Source: an uncultured Anaerotruncus sp.
GTDB lineage: Bacteria; Bacillota; Clostridia; Oscillospirales; Ruminococcaceae
NCBI RefSeq assembly: GCF_902490045.1
Contig: NZ_CABUCJ010000110.1
Coordinates: 1 to 7,816 of the forward strand
Direction of reading: 5' to 3'
Length of the DNA stretch: 7,816 nt
Below are positions 1-6,688 of this stretch, piece after piece (within the stretch, counting starts at the first letter, position 1; each line of letters starts with the position of its first letter). The notes below the pieces were generated by a model. The model saw nothing but the letters and a program-made list of their open reading frames with translations, had not been told where the DNA came from and made no database searches. Position numbers and translations under genes: made by a program.

Positions 1-389
1 CGGGACGCGCCGCGGGGGAGCGGGTGCTCATCTGCCGCGCGCGGGAGGGCTCGCCCGACCTGACGCGCGCGCTCGACGCGGCGGGGATTTCCTATGACGA
101 CCTCCCGCTCTACGAGACGCGCTGCGCCCACCCGGACGCGGAGCGCGCGGCGGAGCTGCTCGACGCGGGGGAGATCGACTATGTGGCGTTTACCAGCGCG
201 TCGACCGTCCGCGGGTTTGTGGAGACGCTCGGGAAACGGGACTATCAGCGGGTCTGCGCGGTGTGCATCGGGGAGTCGACCGCCGCGGCTGCGCGGGAAT
301 ACGGAATGCGGGTGGAGATCGCCGCGGAGCCGTCGCTCGACGCGATGGCAAGGCGGATGACGGAATTGAGCGAGAAGGAGCGCAATTGA
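1..389 (+). CDS. hemD: Uroporphyrinogen-III synthase, C-terminal part (5'-truncated; possibly the tail of a CobA-HemD fusion)
   Basis: The open frame runs in from the left edge (first full codon at 3) and ends with TGA at 387-389, giving 128 visible residues. HemD closes and rearranges hydroxymethylbilane into uroporphyrinogen III, the last shared precursor of heme, siroheme and cobalamin; it is cytosolic. The visible part looks like the second half of a HemD domain: a strand with VLICRA, then GISYDDLPLYETR, then the segment IDYVAFTSASTVRGFVE (compare the family's D-x-V-x-F-TS-x-S-x-V-x-x-F), then CAVCIGESTAAAAREYGMRV, matching the usual IG-x-x-T-A-x-A-x-x-x-G block. A GTG at 24 is in frame but falls inside the domain, so it is not the start. 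In many Clostridia this domain is fused behind CobA (uroporphyrinogen-III methyltransferase); the missing 5' end would settle that here. hemB begins one nucleotide after the stop, so the two are co-transcribed. Confidence 0.88.
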   Translation, partial: GRAAGERVLICRAREGSPDLTRALDAAGISYDDLPLYETRCAHPDAERAAELLDAGEIDYVAFTSASTVRGFVETLGKRDYQRVCAVCIGESTAAAAREYGMRVEIAAEPSLDAMARRMTELSEKERN

Positions 390-390
390 T

Positions 391-1374
391 ATGGAGCTTA
401 TTGAGAGGCCGAGAAGGCTGCGGAAAACCCCCGCCGTCCGCGGGCTGGTGCGGGAGACGCGGGTGTCGAAATCCGCGTTGGTCTACCCGATCTTCGTCAA
501 GGAGGGAAGGGGGATCGCCGAACCGATCCCCTCGCTCGACGGGCAGTTCCGTTACAGCCCCGACATGCTGCACGCGGAGCTTGAGAAGGTGCGGAATGCG
601 GGGGTGCCCGCCGTGCTGCTTTTTGGCCTGCCCGCGCATAAGGACGAATGCGGTTCGGGCGCGTGGGATGACGAGGGCGCGGTGCAGCAGGCGCTGCGGC
701 TTGCCAAACGGGACTTCCCCGAACTCTATCTCATCACCGACGTGTGCATGTGCGAATACACCTCCCACGGGCACTGCGGCGTTTTAAACGGCCGCGAGGT
801 CGACAACGACAGGACCCTCGAGGTGCTCGCCAAAACCGCCCTCTCCCACGCGCGGGCGGGCGCGGATATGGTCGCGCCCTCCGACATGATGGACGGCCGG
901 ATTCTCGCGCTGCGCTGGGCGCTCGACGGGGCGGGCTTTGCGGACACGCCGATCATGTCCTACGCGGTCAAATACGCCTCCGCCTTCTACGGCCCCTTCC
1001 GCGACGCGGCGGGCTCCGCGCCCGCCTTCGGCGACCGGCGGGGCTATCAGATGGATTACCACAACGTCCGGGAGGCGGTCCGGGAGGCGGCCCTCGACGT
1101 GGAGCAGGGGGCGGACATCCTGATGGTGAAGCCCGCGTTCTCCTACCTCGACGTGGTGCGGGAGGTCAAATCGCGGTTCGATCTGCCGCTGGCGGCCTAC
1201 AGCGTCAGCGGGGAATACGCGATGATCCGGGCGGCGGGGAAGGCGGGGCTGATCGACGAGGCGGCGGTCGCCTGCGAGGCGGCGGTGTCGGTCTTCCGCG
1301 CGGGCGCGGACATCCTCATCACCTACTATGCCAAGGAGCTCGCGGGCTGGATCGACGAGGGGAGGATCGGCTGA
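391..1374 (+). CDS. hemB: Delta-aminolevulinic acid dehydratase (porphobilinogen synthase), zinc type
   Basis: A protein of 327 aa, the normal family length. It condenses two 5-aminolevulinate molecules into porphobilinogen in the cytosol. Both Schiff-base lysines are visible: K194 in SYAVKYASAFYGPFRDA and K247 in ILMVKPAFSYLDVV, numbered almost as in the E. coli enzyme (195 and 247). The metal site DVCMCEYTSHGHCGVL supplies the cysteine triad C119, C121 and C129, which marks the zinc-dependent class; magnesium-type enzymes have aspartate or alanine here. The ATG at 391 is chosen because AAGGAG lies at 375-380, 10 nt upstream, inside the end of hemD, and because the N-terminus RPRRLRKTPAVRGLVRET aligns with the usual R-R-L-R-x-x-x-x-x-R-x-L-V-x-E-T start. 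The TGA overlaps the hemL ATG by one base, which suggests translational coupling. Nothing appears broken. Confidence 0.97.
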   Translation: MELIERPRRLRKTPAVRGLVRETRVSKSALVYPIFVKEGRGIAEPIPSLDGQFRYSPDMLHAELEKVRNAGVPAVLLFGLPAHKDECGSGAWDDEGAVQQALRLAKRDFPELYLITDVCMCEYTSHGHCGVLNGREVDNDRTLEVLAKTALSHARAGADMVAPSDMMDGRILALRWALDGAGFADTPIMSYAVKYASAFYGPFRDAAGSAPAFGDRRGYQMDYHNVREAVREAALDVEQGADILMVKPAFSYLDVVREVKSRFDLPLAAYSVSGEYAMIRAAGKAGLIDEAAVACEAAVSVFRAGADILITYYAKELAGWIDEGRIG

Positions 1375-2648
1375 TGGGGCGTTCGGAGGAGCTGTTCGCG
1401 CGGGCGAAAGCGGTCATTCCCGGCGGGGTCAACAGCCCGGTGCGGGCGTTCGGCTCGGTGGGGCTGGCCCCGCGCTTTATCTCCCGCGCCGACCGGCAGA
1501 AAATCTACGACGCGGACGGCCGGGAATACACCGATTACGTCGGCTCGTGGGGGCCGATGATTCTCGGGCACAATCACCCGGCGGTGCGTGAGGCGGTCGA
1601 GCGCGCGGTGAAGGACGGCCTCAGCTTCGGCGCGGCGACCGAACGCGAGGTGGAGATGGCGGAGCTCGTCTGCGGGGCGGTCCCGTCGGTCGGGATGGTA
1701 CGGATGGTCAATTCGGGTACCGAGGCGGTCATGAGCGCGGTGCGCGCGGCGCGCGGCTTCACCGGGCGGGACAAGCTCGTCAAATTCGCGGGCTGCTACC
1801 ACGGACACAGCGACGCGATGCTTGTGAAGGCGGGCTCGGGCGTGATGACGGCGGGGGTGCCGGACAGCGCGGGGGTGCCCGCGTCCTGCGCCGGGGACAC
1901 GCTGACCGCCGCTTACAACGACCTCGGAAGCGTCGAAGGGCTCTTCGCGGAGAATCCGGGGAAAATCGCGGCGGTCATCGTCGAGCCGGTCGCCGCCAAC
2001 ATGGGCGTGGTGGAACCCGCCGACGGCTTTTTGAAGGGGCTGCGGCGGCTCTGCGACGAAAACGGCGCGGTGCTCATCTTCGACGAGGTGATCACCGGCT
2101 TCCGGCTGGCGTTCGGCGGCGCGCAGGAGCGGTACGGCGTCGAGGCCGATCTCGTCACCTACGGCAAGATCATCGGCGCGGGGATGCCGGTGGGCGCCTA
2201 CGGCGGGCGGCGGGAGATCATGGAGCGGGTCGCGCCGGTGGGGAGCGTCTACCAGGCGGGAACCCTCAGCGGCAACCCGGTCGCGATGGCGGCGGGGCTC
2301 GCCCAGCTTCGCTTTTTGCGGGAGCACCCGGAGGTCTACACGCATGTCGAAAGCCTCGGGCTGAGGCTGCGCGCCGGACTTCGGCAGGCCGCGCCCGGCT
2401 GCACGGTGACGGGCGCGGGATCGCTCTCCTGCCTCTTTTTTACACCCGGCCCGGTCACCGATTACACGACGGCGAAGGCGGCCGACGCCGGGCGGTTCGC
2501 GCGCTGCTTCCGGTTTTTGCTCGACCGGGGAATCTATACCGCGCCCAGCCAGTTCGAGGCCCTCTTCCTCTCGGACGCGCACACGGAGGAGGACGTGGAC
2601 GCCCTGGCCGCCTGCATCGCGGATTTCTTCCGCGCGGAAAAAAACTGA
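1374..2648 (+). CDS. hemL: Glutamate-1-semialdehyde 2,1-aminomutase
   Basis: A PLP enzyme of 424 aa, the usual length. It converts glutamate-1-semialdehyde to 5-aminolevulinate, the last step of the C5 route, so the organism makes ALA from glutamyl-tRNA rather than from glycine and succinyl-CoA. The PLP lysine is K265 in YGKIIGAGMPVGAYGG. Other class-III aminotransferase landmarks are VIPGGVNSPVRAF near the N-terminus, VNSGTEAVMSAVRAARGFTG (phosphate-binding region), the FAGCYHGHSD block, LIFDEVITGFR with the cofactor-ring aspartate, and AGTLSGNPVAMAAGLA. The frame stays open far upstream (to about 744), but that stretch is hemB read in another frame. The ATG at 1374 is supported by AGGGGAGG at 1358-1365, an 8-nt spacer, and the MGRSEELFARAKAVIPGGVNSP start typical of the family. 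It overlaps the hemB stop in a TGATG. It is last in the operon and is followed by a strong hairpin. Glycine codons are a mixture of GGC and GGG, unlike asrC. Confidence 0.97.
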   Translation: MGRSEELFARAKAVIPGGVNSPVRAFGSVGLAPRFISRADRQKIYDADGREYTDYVGSWGPMILGHNHPAVREAVERAVKDGLSFGAATEREVEMAELVCGAVPSVGMVRMVNSGTEAVMSAVRAARGFTGRDKLVKFAGCYHGHSDAMLVKAGSGVMTAGVPDSAGVPASCAGDTLTAAYNDLGSVEGLFAENPGKIAAVIVEPVAANMGVVEPADGFLKGLRRLCDENGAVLIFDEVITGFRLAFGGAQERYGVEADLVTYGKIIGAGMPVGAYGGRREIMERVAPVGSVYQAGTLSGNPVAMAAGLAQLRFLREHPEVYTHVESLGLRLRAGLRQAAPGCTVTGAGSLSCLFFTPGPVTDYTTAKAADAGRFARCFRFLLDRGIYTAPSQFEALFLSDAHTEEDVDALAACIADFFRAEKN

Positions 2649-2656
2649 ATGAAACC

Positions 2657-2694
2657 GGAAAGGGCCGCCGCGGTTTTCCGCGGCGGCCCTTTCC
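2657..2694 (+). terminator. Hairpin terminator after hemL
   Basis: A perfect 17-bp inverted repeat: GGAAAGGGCCGCCGCGG at 2657-2673, loop TTTT at 2674-2677, and the exact reverse complement at 2678-2694. It starts 9 nt after the hemL stop. The stem is very GC-rich. The T-run after the GC core is only TTT, and it pairs inside the stem; it is followed by CCC rather than a long T-tract. It may therefore terminate incompletely, or act partly as an mRNA 3'-end stabiliser. It is read here as the end of the hem operon. Confidence 0.75.
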
Positions 2695-2731
2695 CATTGC
2701 CAAACCCTATCCACCCGATTCGTTTTTTCAA

Positions 2732-2762
2732 TTGGCAAGCGTCCCGTCAACCATGTTATACT
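2732..2762 (+). promoter_or_regulatory. Candidate housekeeping promoter for asrABC
   Basis: The -10 is TATACT (2757-2762), preceded by TG at 2754-2755 with one base between, which makes an extended -10. The best -35 is TTGGCA (2732-2737), giving a 19-nt spacer, longer than ideal but tolerable with an extended -10. Transcription would start near 2769 and leave a leader of about 59 nt before asrA. The surroundings are clearly more AT-rich than the genes (T-run at 2723-2728). It is the only good promoter match I see between hemL and asrA. Confidence 0.55.
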
Positions 2763-2772
2763 ATTCACAAAG

Positions 2773-2798
2773 GGAGCCGTGCCGTCCGGGGACGCTCC
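2773..2798 (+). other. Possible hairpin in the asrA leader
   Basis: GGAGC at 2773-2777 pairs with GCTCC at 2794-2798. Two further pairs follow past a bulged C (GT 2779-2780 with AC 2792-2793), leaving an 11-nt GC-rich loop. It lies in the predicted untranslated leader, ahead of the Shine-Dalgarno (AAGGCGG, 2811-2817). No T-run follows, so it is not an obvious attenuator, and I recognise no riboswitch class. A stem this short can arise by chance in GC-rich DNA. Confidence 0.22.
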
Positions 2799-2827
2799 AT
2801 CCTACGAGGAAAGGCGGATAAAAACAG

Positions 2828-3862
2828 ATGGGATATCGCTTGAGCTATCCGGAGGCAGACGAGCTCTTCCGGAAACTGTCGGCGGAGTATGAAATCTACG
2901 CGCCGAAGCTGTTTGAAAAACAGGGCCGTTATTCCGACACGGACCTGGTCCGGTACGACCGGGTGAAACGGGCCGAAGAGATCGTCTGGGACCGCAAATC
3001 GGACTTTTCGGCCAAGGAGGTCGTCAGCCCGATCACCCAGACCATTTTTTATTTTACCGAGGACGAATACCGCGAAAGCCGCACGGGCGGCAAAAAGCTC
3101 CTCATCTTCCTGCGCCCCTGCGACATCAACGCGTTTGAGCACCAGGACAAGATCTACCTGGAAAACGGCGGCGTCGCCGACGTGTTCTATCAGCGGGTGC
3201 GCGACCGGGTGCGCTTTGTGATGATGGAGTGCGTCGGGGGGTGGGACACCTGCTTCTGCGTCTCGATGGGTGCCAACCGCACGAACGACTACTCCGCCGC
3301 CGTCCGGCGCGATGGAAACGGCCTGCTCTTCACTGTTCCCGACCCGGAGCTGGCCCCCCATTTCGCGGGGAGCCGGGAGGAGCCGTTCGAGGTCCGGTTC
3401 ATCGAGCAAAACGATTTCACCGTGGAAATTCCCGAGATTCCCAATAAGGACGCGCTCAACCAGCTCAAAAGGCATCCGATGTGGCAGGAGTTCAACGACC
3501 GCTGCATCAGCTGCGGAAGCTGCACCGTCGCGTGCAGCACCTGCACCTGCTTCACCACGGTGGACAAAATCTACGACGAAAACGCCCACGCGGGCGAACG
3601 CCGCCGCGTGGCGGCCTCCTGCCAGGTGGCGGGCTTCGACTGCATGGCGGGCGGGCACGAGTTCCGCACGACGGCGGCCGACCGGATGCGCTACCGCGTC
3701 CTGCATAAGGTGCACGACTACAAGGCCCGCTTCGGCGATTTCCACATGTGCGTGGGCTGCGGGCGGTGCAGCGCGAGATGCCCGAAGTTCATCTCGTTCC
3801 CCGCCACCATCAACAAGATGGCCGCCGCGCTCAAAGAGATCGCCGCCGCCGGACGCCAGTGA
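2828..3862 (+). CDS. asrA: Anaerobic sulfite reductase subunit A (iron-sulfur electron-transfer subunit)
   Basis: A cytosolic protein of 344 aa, close to the roughly 347 aa of Salmonella AsrA. It relays electrons from AsrB to the catalytic AsrC in NAD(P)H-dependent sulfite reduction. Two ferredoxin-type cysteine sets lie in the C-terminal third: C226-C229-C232-C236, followed closely by C239 and C241 (CISCGSCTVACSTCTCF), and C308-C311-C314-C318 (CVGCGRCSARCP). The first set has serine where the family usually has proline after the fourth cysteine. The N-terminal region carries the family blocks LIFLRPCDINAFEHQDKIYL and ECVGGWDTCFCVSMGAN. No signal peptide or membrane segment is visible. The ATG at 2828 has AAGGCGG at 2811-2817 (10-nt spacer) and is the first ATG after the promoter. 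asrB begins 16 nt after its stop. Confidence 0.95.
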   Translation: MGYRLSYPEADELFRKLSAEYEIYAPKLFEKQGRYSDTDLVRYDRVKRAEEIVWDRKSDFSAKEVVSPITQTIFYFTEDEYRESRTGGKKLLIFLRPCDINAFEHQDKIYLENGGVADVFYQRVRDRVRFVMMECVGGWDTCFCVSMGANRTNDYSAAVRRDGNGLLFTVPDPELAPHFAGSREEPFEVRFIEQNDFTVEIPEIPNKDALNQLKRHPMWQEFNDRCISCGSCTVACSTCTCFTTVDKIYDENAHAGERRRVAASCQVAGFDCMAGGHEFRTTAADRMRYRVLHKVHDYKARFGDFHMCVGCGRCSARCPKFISFPATINKMAAALKEIAAAGRQ

Positions 3863-3878
3863 GAGAAGGAGGATACCG

Positions 3879-4670
3879 ATGAGCAATCCCGTCATGCCAA
3901 AACCCCACAAGATTCTGGATATCGTCCGGGAGACCAATCTGGAATACACCTTCCGGATTGAGACGGATATGCGTCCCCAGCACGGGCAGTTCTTCCAGCT
4001 CTCCCTCCCGCGCGTCGGCGAGTGCCCCATCTCGGTGAGCAATTTCGGGGAGGGATGGATGGAGTTCACCATCCGCTCGGTCGGCAAGGTGACCGACCAG
4101 CTTTTCTCCCTCCGGCCGGGAGACGAGCTCTTCGTGCGCGGCCCCTACGGAAAGGGCTGGCCGGTCGACGAGCTGCGCGGAAAACACCTTGTCGTCGTCG
4201 CGGGCGGCACGGGCGTCTCGCCGGTGCGCAGCCTGCTCAACAAATGCGCCGCCGAGCCGGATTTCGTCAAGAGCGTCGACCTCGTCTGCGGCTACAAAAA
4301 CGAGGACTGCATCCTCTTCCGCCCCGACCTGAAGCGCTGGGCGGAGAAGTTCCGCACGACCTACACCCTCGACTGCCAGGTCTGCGAGGGGTGGGAGACG
4401 GGGCTTGTCACCACGCACATCCCAAAGGTGCCGTTCGACTCCTTCGGGGAAAATTACGCGGTGATCATCGTCGGGCCTCCCGTCATGATGCACTTCTGCG
4501 GCCTGGAATGTAAAAAGCTCGGCATCCCGGACGAAAAGATCTGGGTCTCCTTCGAGCGCAAGATGTCCTGCGCCGTGGGCAAATGCGGGCACTGCCGCAT
4601 TGACGAGACCTATGTCTGCCTGGAAGGCCCCGTATTCAACTATACGGTCGCCAAAGACCTGTTGGATTGA
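3879..4670 (+). CDS. asrB: Anaerobic sulfite reductase subunit B (FAD, NAD(P)H and [2Fe-2S] reductase)
   Basis: The NAD(P)H-oxidising subunit, 263 aa (Salmonella AsrB is about 272). It passes electrons through FAD and an iron-sulfur centre to AsrA. It has the ferredoxin-reductase layout also seen in PyrK of dihydroorotate dehydrogenase. A flavin-binding barrel comes first, with GQFFQLSLP and CPISVSNF in place of the classical R-x-Y-S. A nucleotide-binding domain follows with AGGTGVSPVRSLL (GGTGVSP at 109-115), VCGYKNEDCILFRPDL and YAVIIVGPPVMMHF. A C-terminal cysteine set CX4CX2CX7C (C231, C236, C239, C247) in MSCAVGKCGHCRIDETYVC fits a [2Fe-2S] centre. The frame is open upstream, but that part is asrA in another frame. 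The ATG at 3879 has AAGGAGG at 3866-3872 with a 6-nt spacer, which fixes the start. The stop is followed 15 nt later by asrC. Confidence 0.95.
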   Translation: MSNPVMPKPHKILDIVRETNLEYTFRIETDMRPQHGQFFQLSLPRVGECPISVSNFGEGWMEFTIRSVGKVTDQLFSLRPGDELFVRGPYGKGWPVDELRGKHLVVVAGGTGVSPVRSLLNKCAAEPDFVKSVDLVCGYKNEDCILFRPDLKRWAEKFRTTYTLDCQVCEGWETGLVTTHIPKVPFDSFGENYAVIIVGPPVMMHFCGLECKKLGIPDEKIWVSFERKMSCAVGKCGHCRIDETYVCLEGPVFNYTVAKDLLD

Positions 4671-4685
4671 GGAGGGAGCAAGCGG

Positions 4686-5720
4686 ATGAATCAGGATATC
4701 AACGTTAAAAAACTCCAGAAGAACTGCTGGCGGCAGTCGAAGGTGCCGGGAGAGTTCATGCTCCAGCTACGGGTGCCCGGTTCGATGATCCACGCAAAGC
4801 ACCTCGAGCGGGTCCAGTATATCTGCCAGACGTGGGGCAACGGCAATTTCCATGTCGGCATGCGCCACACCCTCAACGTGCCGGGCGTCAAATACGAGGA
4901 CATCCCGGCGGTCAACGACTACATATCCCGGTACCTCGAGGAGGTCGAGTGCGATATGTGCGGCGTGGAGATGGAGACCGACGCGGGCTACCCGACGATC
5001 GGTTCCCGCAACATCATGGCCTGCATCGGCAACACCCACTGCATCCTCGCCAACTACAACACCCAGGACCTCGCCCGCAAATTGGAGCCGCTCGTCTTCC
5101 CGAGCCACTACCACATCAAGATGTCCCTCTCGGGCTGCCCGAACGACTGCGGCAAGGGCCACTTCAACGATTTCGGCATCGTCGGCATCTCCAAGATGGT
5201 CTACCACTACGAGCGGTGCATCGGCTGCGGCATGTGCATCGACGCGTGCAAAAAGCACGCGACCGGCGTGCTCTCCTTCACCGAGGACAAAAAGATCGCC
5301 AAGGACACCTGCTGCTGCGTCGGGTGCGGCGAGTGCGCGACCGTCTGCCCCGCGGGCGCGTGGACCCGCAAGCCCACCAAGTTCTTCCGCGTGCTGGTGG
5401 GCGGGCGCACGGGCAAGCAGTCCCCCCGCATGGGCAAGACCTTCCTCAACTGGGTCACCGAGGACGTCCTGCTCGCGGTCATCGGCAACTGGCAGAAGTT
5501 TTCCGCCTGGGTGCTGGACCACCAGCCCGTCTACATGCACGGCGGCCATTTGATCGATATGGCCGGCTACGACAGGTTCAAGGAGATGATGCTCGAGGGC
5601 GTCACGCTGAACCCCGAGGCGACGGTGGCGCAGCGCATCCTGTGGACCGAGACCGAGTACCGCGCGCAGATCAACGTGATCCCGCTTTCCGAGCACCCCA
5701 AGGCGGGCCCGCAGAAATAA
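4686..5720 (+). CDS. asrC: Anaerobic sulfite reductase subunit C (catalytic siroheme subunit)
   Basis: The catalytic subunit, 344 aa (Salmonella AsrC is about 337). It performs the six-electron reduction of sulfite to sulfide on a coupled siroheme/[4Fe-4S] centre. The siroheme signature is visible as CIGNTHC (C113, C119), then, 31 residues on, CPNDC (C151, C155) in MSLSGCPNDCGKGHFNDFGIVG. Two ferredoxin-type [4Fe-4S] sets follow: C178-C181-C184-C188 (CIGCGMCIDAC) and C211-C214-C217-C221 (CVGCGECATVCP). Residues 209-211 are three cysteines in a row, so two cysteines sit just before the second set. The ATG at 4686 has AGGAGG at 4670-4675, overlapping the last base of the asrB stop, with a 10-nt spacer. 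Glycine is coded almost entirely by GGC, suggesting selection for high expression. It needs siroheme, whose precursor is made by the upstream hem genes. It is the last gene of the operon, with a hairpin 11 nt after the stop. Confidence 0.96.
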   Translation: MNQDINVKKLQKNCWRQSKVPGEFMLQLRVPGSMIHAKHLERVQYICQTWGNGNFHVGMRHTLNVPGVKYEDIPAVNDYISRYLEEVECDMCGVEMETDAGYPTIGSRNIMACIGNTHCILANYNTQDLARKLEPLVFPSHYHIKMSLSGCPNDCGKGHFNDFGIVGISKMVYHYERCIGCGMCIDACKKHATGVLSFTEDKKIAKDTCCCVGCGECATVCPAGAWTRKPTKFFRVLVGGRTGKQSPRMGKTFLNWVTEDVLLAVIGNWQKFSAWVLDHQPVYMHGGHLIDMAGYDRFKEMMLEGVTLNPEATVAQRILWTETEYRAQINVIPLSEHPKAGPQK

Positions 5721-5731
5721 CGGATGAACCG

Positions 5732-5769
5732 GAAAAAGCCTCCCGCGCATTCGCGCGGGAGGCTTTTTC
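5732..5769. terminator. Bidirectional terminator between asrC and the convergent lysR gene
   Basis: A perfect 17-bp stem: GAAAAAGCCTCCCGCGC at 5732-5748, loop ATTC, and the exact reverse complement at 5753-5769. The T-run 5764-5768 serves the plus strand, and the A-run 5733-5737 becomes a T-run on the minus strand. It can therefore end asrC transcripts (stop at 5720) and lysR transcripts (stop at 5778), which converge here with only 57 nt between the stop codons. Confidence 0.88.
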
Positions 5770-5777
5770 GACGCCGT

Positions 5778-6680
5778 TCAGCCCTCCGAAAAGGAGGCGC
5801 AGACCTCGCCGAGAACGTCCAGAAAGGCCCCGATGGCATCGGGAAGGGGACGGTTGTCCGGGAGGATGTAGGAGAAGTCGCGGGTGTAGGAGCTCCGGAC
5901 GGGCAGCTCGACCAGCTCGCCGGTGCGCAACTCGTCGAGCATGACGAGCCGGGAGAGGAAGCAGACGCCGAGCCCCCGCTTGACGACCTCCTTGATGGCG
6001 AAATTGGAGTTGTATTCGATGCGGTTTTCCACGCGGATGTGGTTGGAGGAGATGAAGCTGTCGAGGTACTGCTCGGTGCCGGACCCCTGCTCGCGGGTGA
6101 TCCACAGAAGCCTGCCCAGCCTGCCGGGGCTGGCGTCGCCGAGCTCCCGCGCGAGGGCGGGGGAGGCGGCGAGCACGAGGTGGTCGGTGTAGAAGTCGGT
6201 GCGCTGGAAGCTGTGGAGAATGTCCCGCCCCTCGATGAGCCCCACGTCGATCCGCCCTTCCTCGAGCGCGTCGCAGATCTCGCGGGTGTTGCCGACGAGT
6301 ACCCCCGCGCGCACGTCGGGATACCGCCCGCAGAAAGCCGCCAGGACCCTGGGGAGCATGTGGTCGCCGATCGTCATGCTCGCGCCGATCTCCAGCCGCC
6401 GGACGGCGGCGCTGCGCCGGATGCGGTCGAGCTCCCCGAAGGCGTCCTCCAGGGTACCCAGCACCTTTTTGGCGCAGCGGTAGACCGCCTCGCCCGCCTC
6501 GGTCAGCTCGATCTGCCGGGAAACGGCGGAACGGGTGAGCAGGCTTGTCCCGCCGAAGAAGATCTCCACCTTTTTGACCTGCTGGCTGATGGTGGGCTGG
6601 GAAAAATTCAGCTTCTGCGCCGTGCGCGTAAAGTTTTTGCTCTCCGCAACCTCCACAAAGGTCCGCAGTTCCTCGAACAC
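5778..6680 (-). CDS. LysR-family transcriptional regulator, CysL/CbbR/YeiE-like
   Basis: A 300-aa DNA-binding regulator read leftward from GTG at 6680. The N-terminal winged helix-turn-helix is FVEVAESKNFTRTAQKL followed by NFSQPTISQQVKKVE (about residues 8-39). The wing, FFGGTSLLTRSAVSRQIELTEAG, is a little longer than usual and lacks the common G-x-x-L-F-x-R. The effector domain begins near residue 96 with LEIGASMTIGDHMLP, then GNTREICDALEEGRIDVGLIEG and FAIKEVVKRGLGVCFLSRL. These blocks resemble the subgroup containing CysL, CbbR and YeiE; the first and last are tied to sulfur metabolism in Bacillus and enterobacteria. That fits the asr neighbour, but the assignment to subgroup and any sulfite-related ligand are inference. 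The frame extends to TTG at 6698, but AGGGGAG at 6689-6695 lies 8 nt before the GTG at 6680, and the predicted transcript starts close to 6704, so the GTG is preferred. It converges on asrC and diverges from the oxidoreductase gene. Confidence 0.92.
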   Translation of the reverse strand: MFEELRTFVEVAESKNFTRTAQKLNFSQPTISQQVKKVEIFFGGTSLLTRSAVSRQIELTEAGEAVYRCAKKVLGTLEDAFGELDRIRRSAAVRRLEIGASMTIGDHMLPRVLAAFCGRYPDVRAGVLVGNTREICDALEEGRIDVGLIEGRDILHSFQRTDFYTDHLVLAASPALARELGDASPGRLGRLLWITREQGSGTEQYLDSFISSNHIRVENRIEYNSNFAIKEVVKRGLGVCFLSRLVMLDELRTGELVELPVRSSYTRDFSYILPDNRPLPDAIGAFLDVLGEVCASFSEG

Positions 6681-6688
6681 CCCGGTCA

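Noticed and set aside
744..1373. An upstream extension of the hemL frame inside hemB
   Set aside because: The translation is Arg/Gly-rich noise. hemL has its own ribosome binding site, and the family's N-terminus begins at 1374.
1326..2768. A 480-codon open frame on the minus strand opposite hemL
   Set aside because: It lies opposite hemL, is arginine-, histidine- and proline-rich with no recognisable domain, and has no suitable ribosome binding site. It is a GC-rich shadow frame.
2649..2827. A riboswitch, T-box or small RNA gene in the hemL-asrA gap
   Set aside because: Apart from the terminator, promoter and a short leader stem, I find no conserved core of any riboswitch class and no second terminator.
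2765..4087. A 440-codon minus-strand open frame across asrA and the start of asrB
   Set aside because: It spans two well-supported plus-strand genes and their junction and shows no family motif. Open antisense frames are expected at this GC content.
4767..5750. Long open frames opposite asrC (minus strand, 327 codons) and in another plus frame over asrC (4832-5944)
   Set aside because: The asrC frame has complete siroheme and ferredoxin motifs. The alternatives are low-complexity Arg/Ala/His-rich translations that run into the terminator or the lysR gene.
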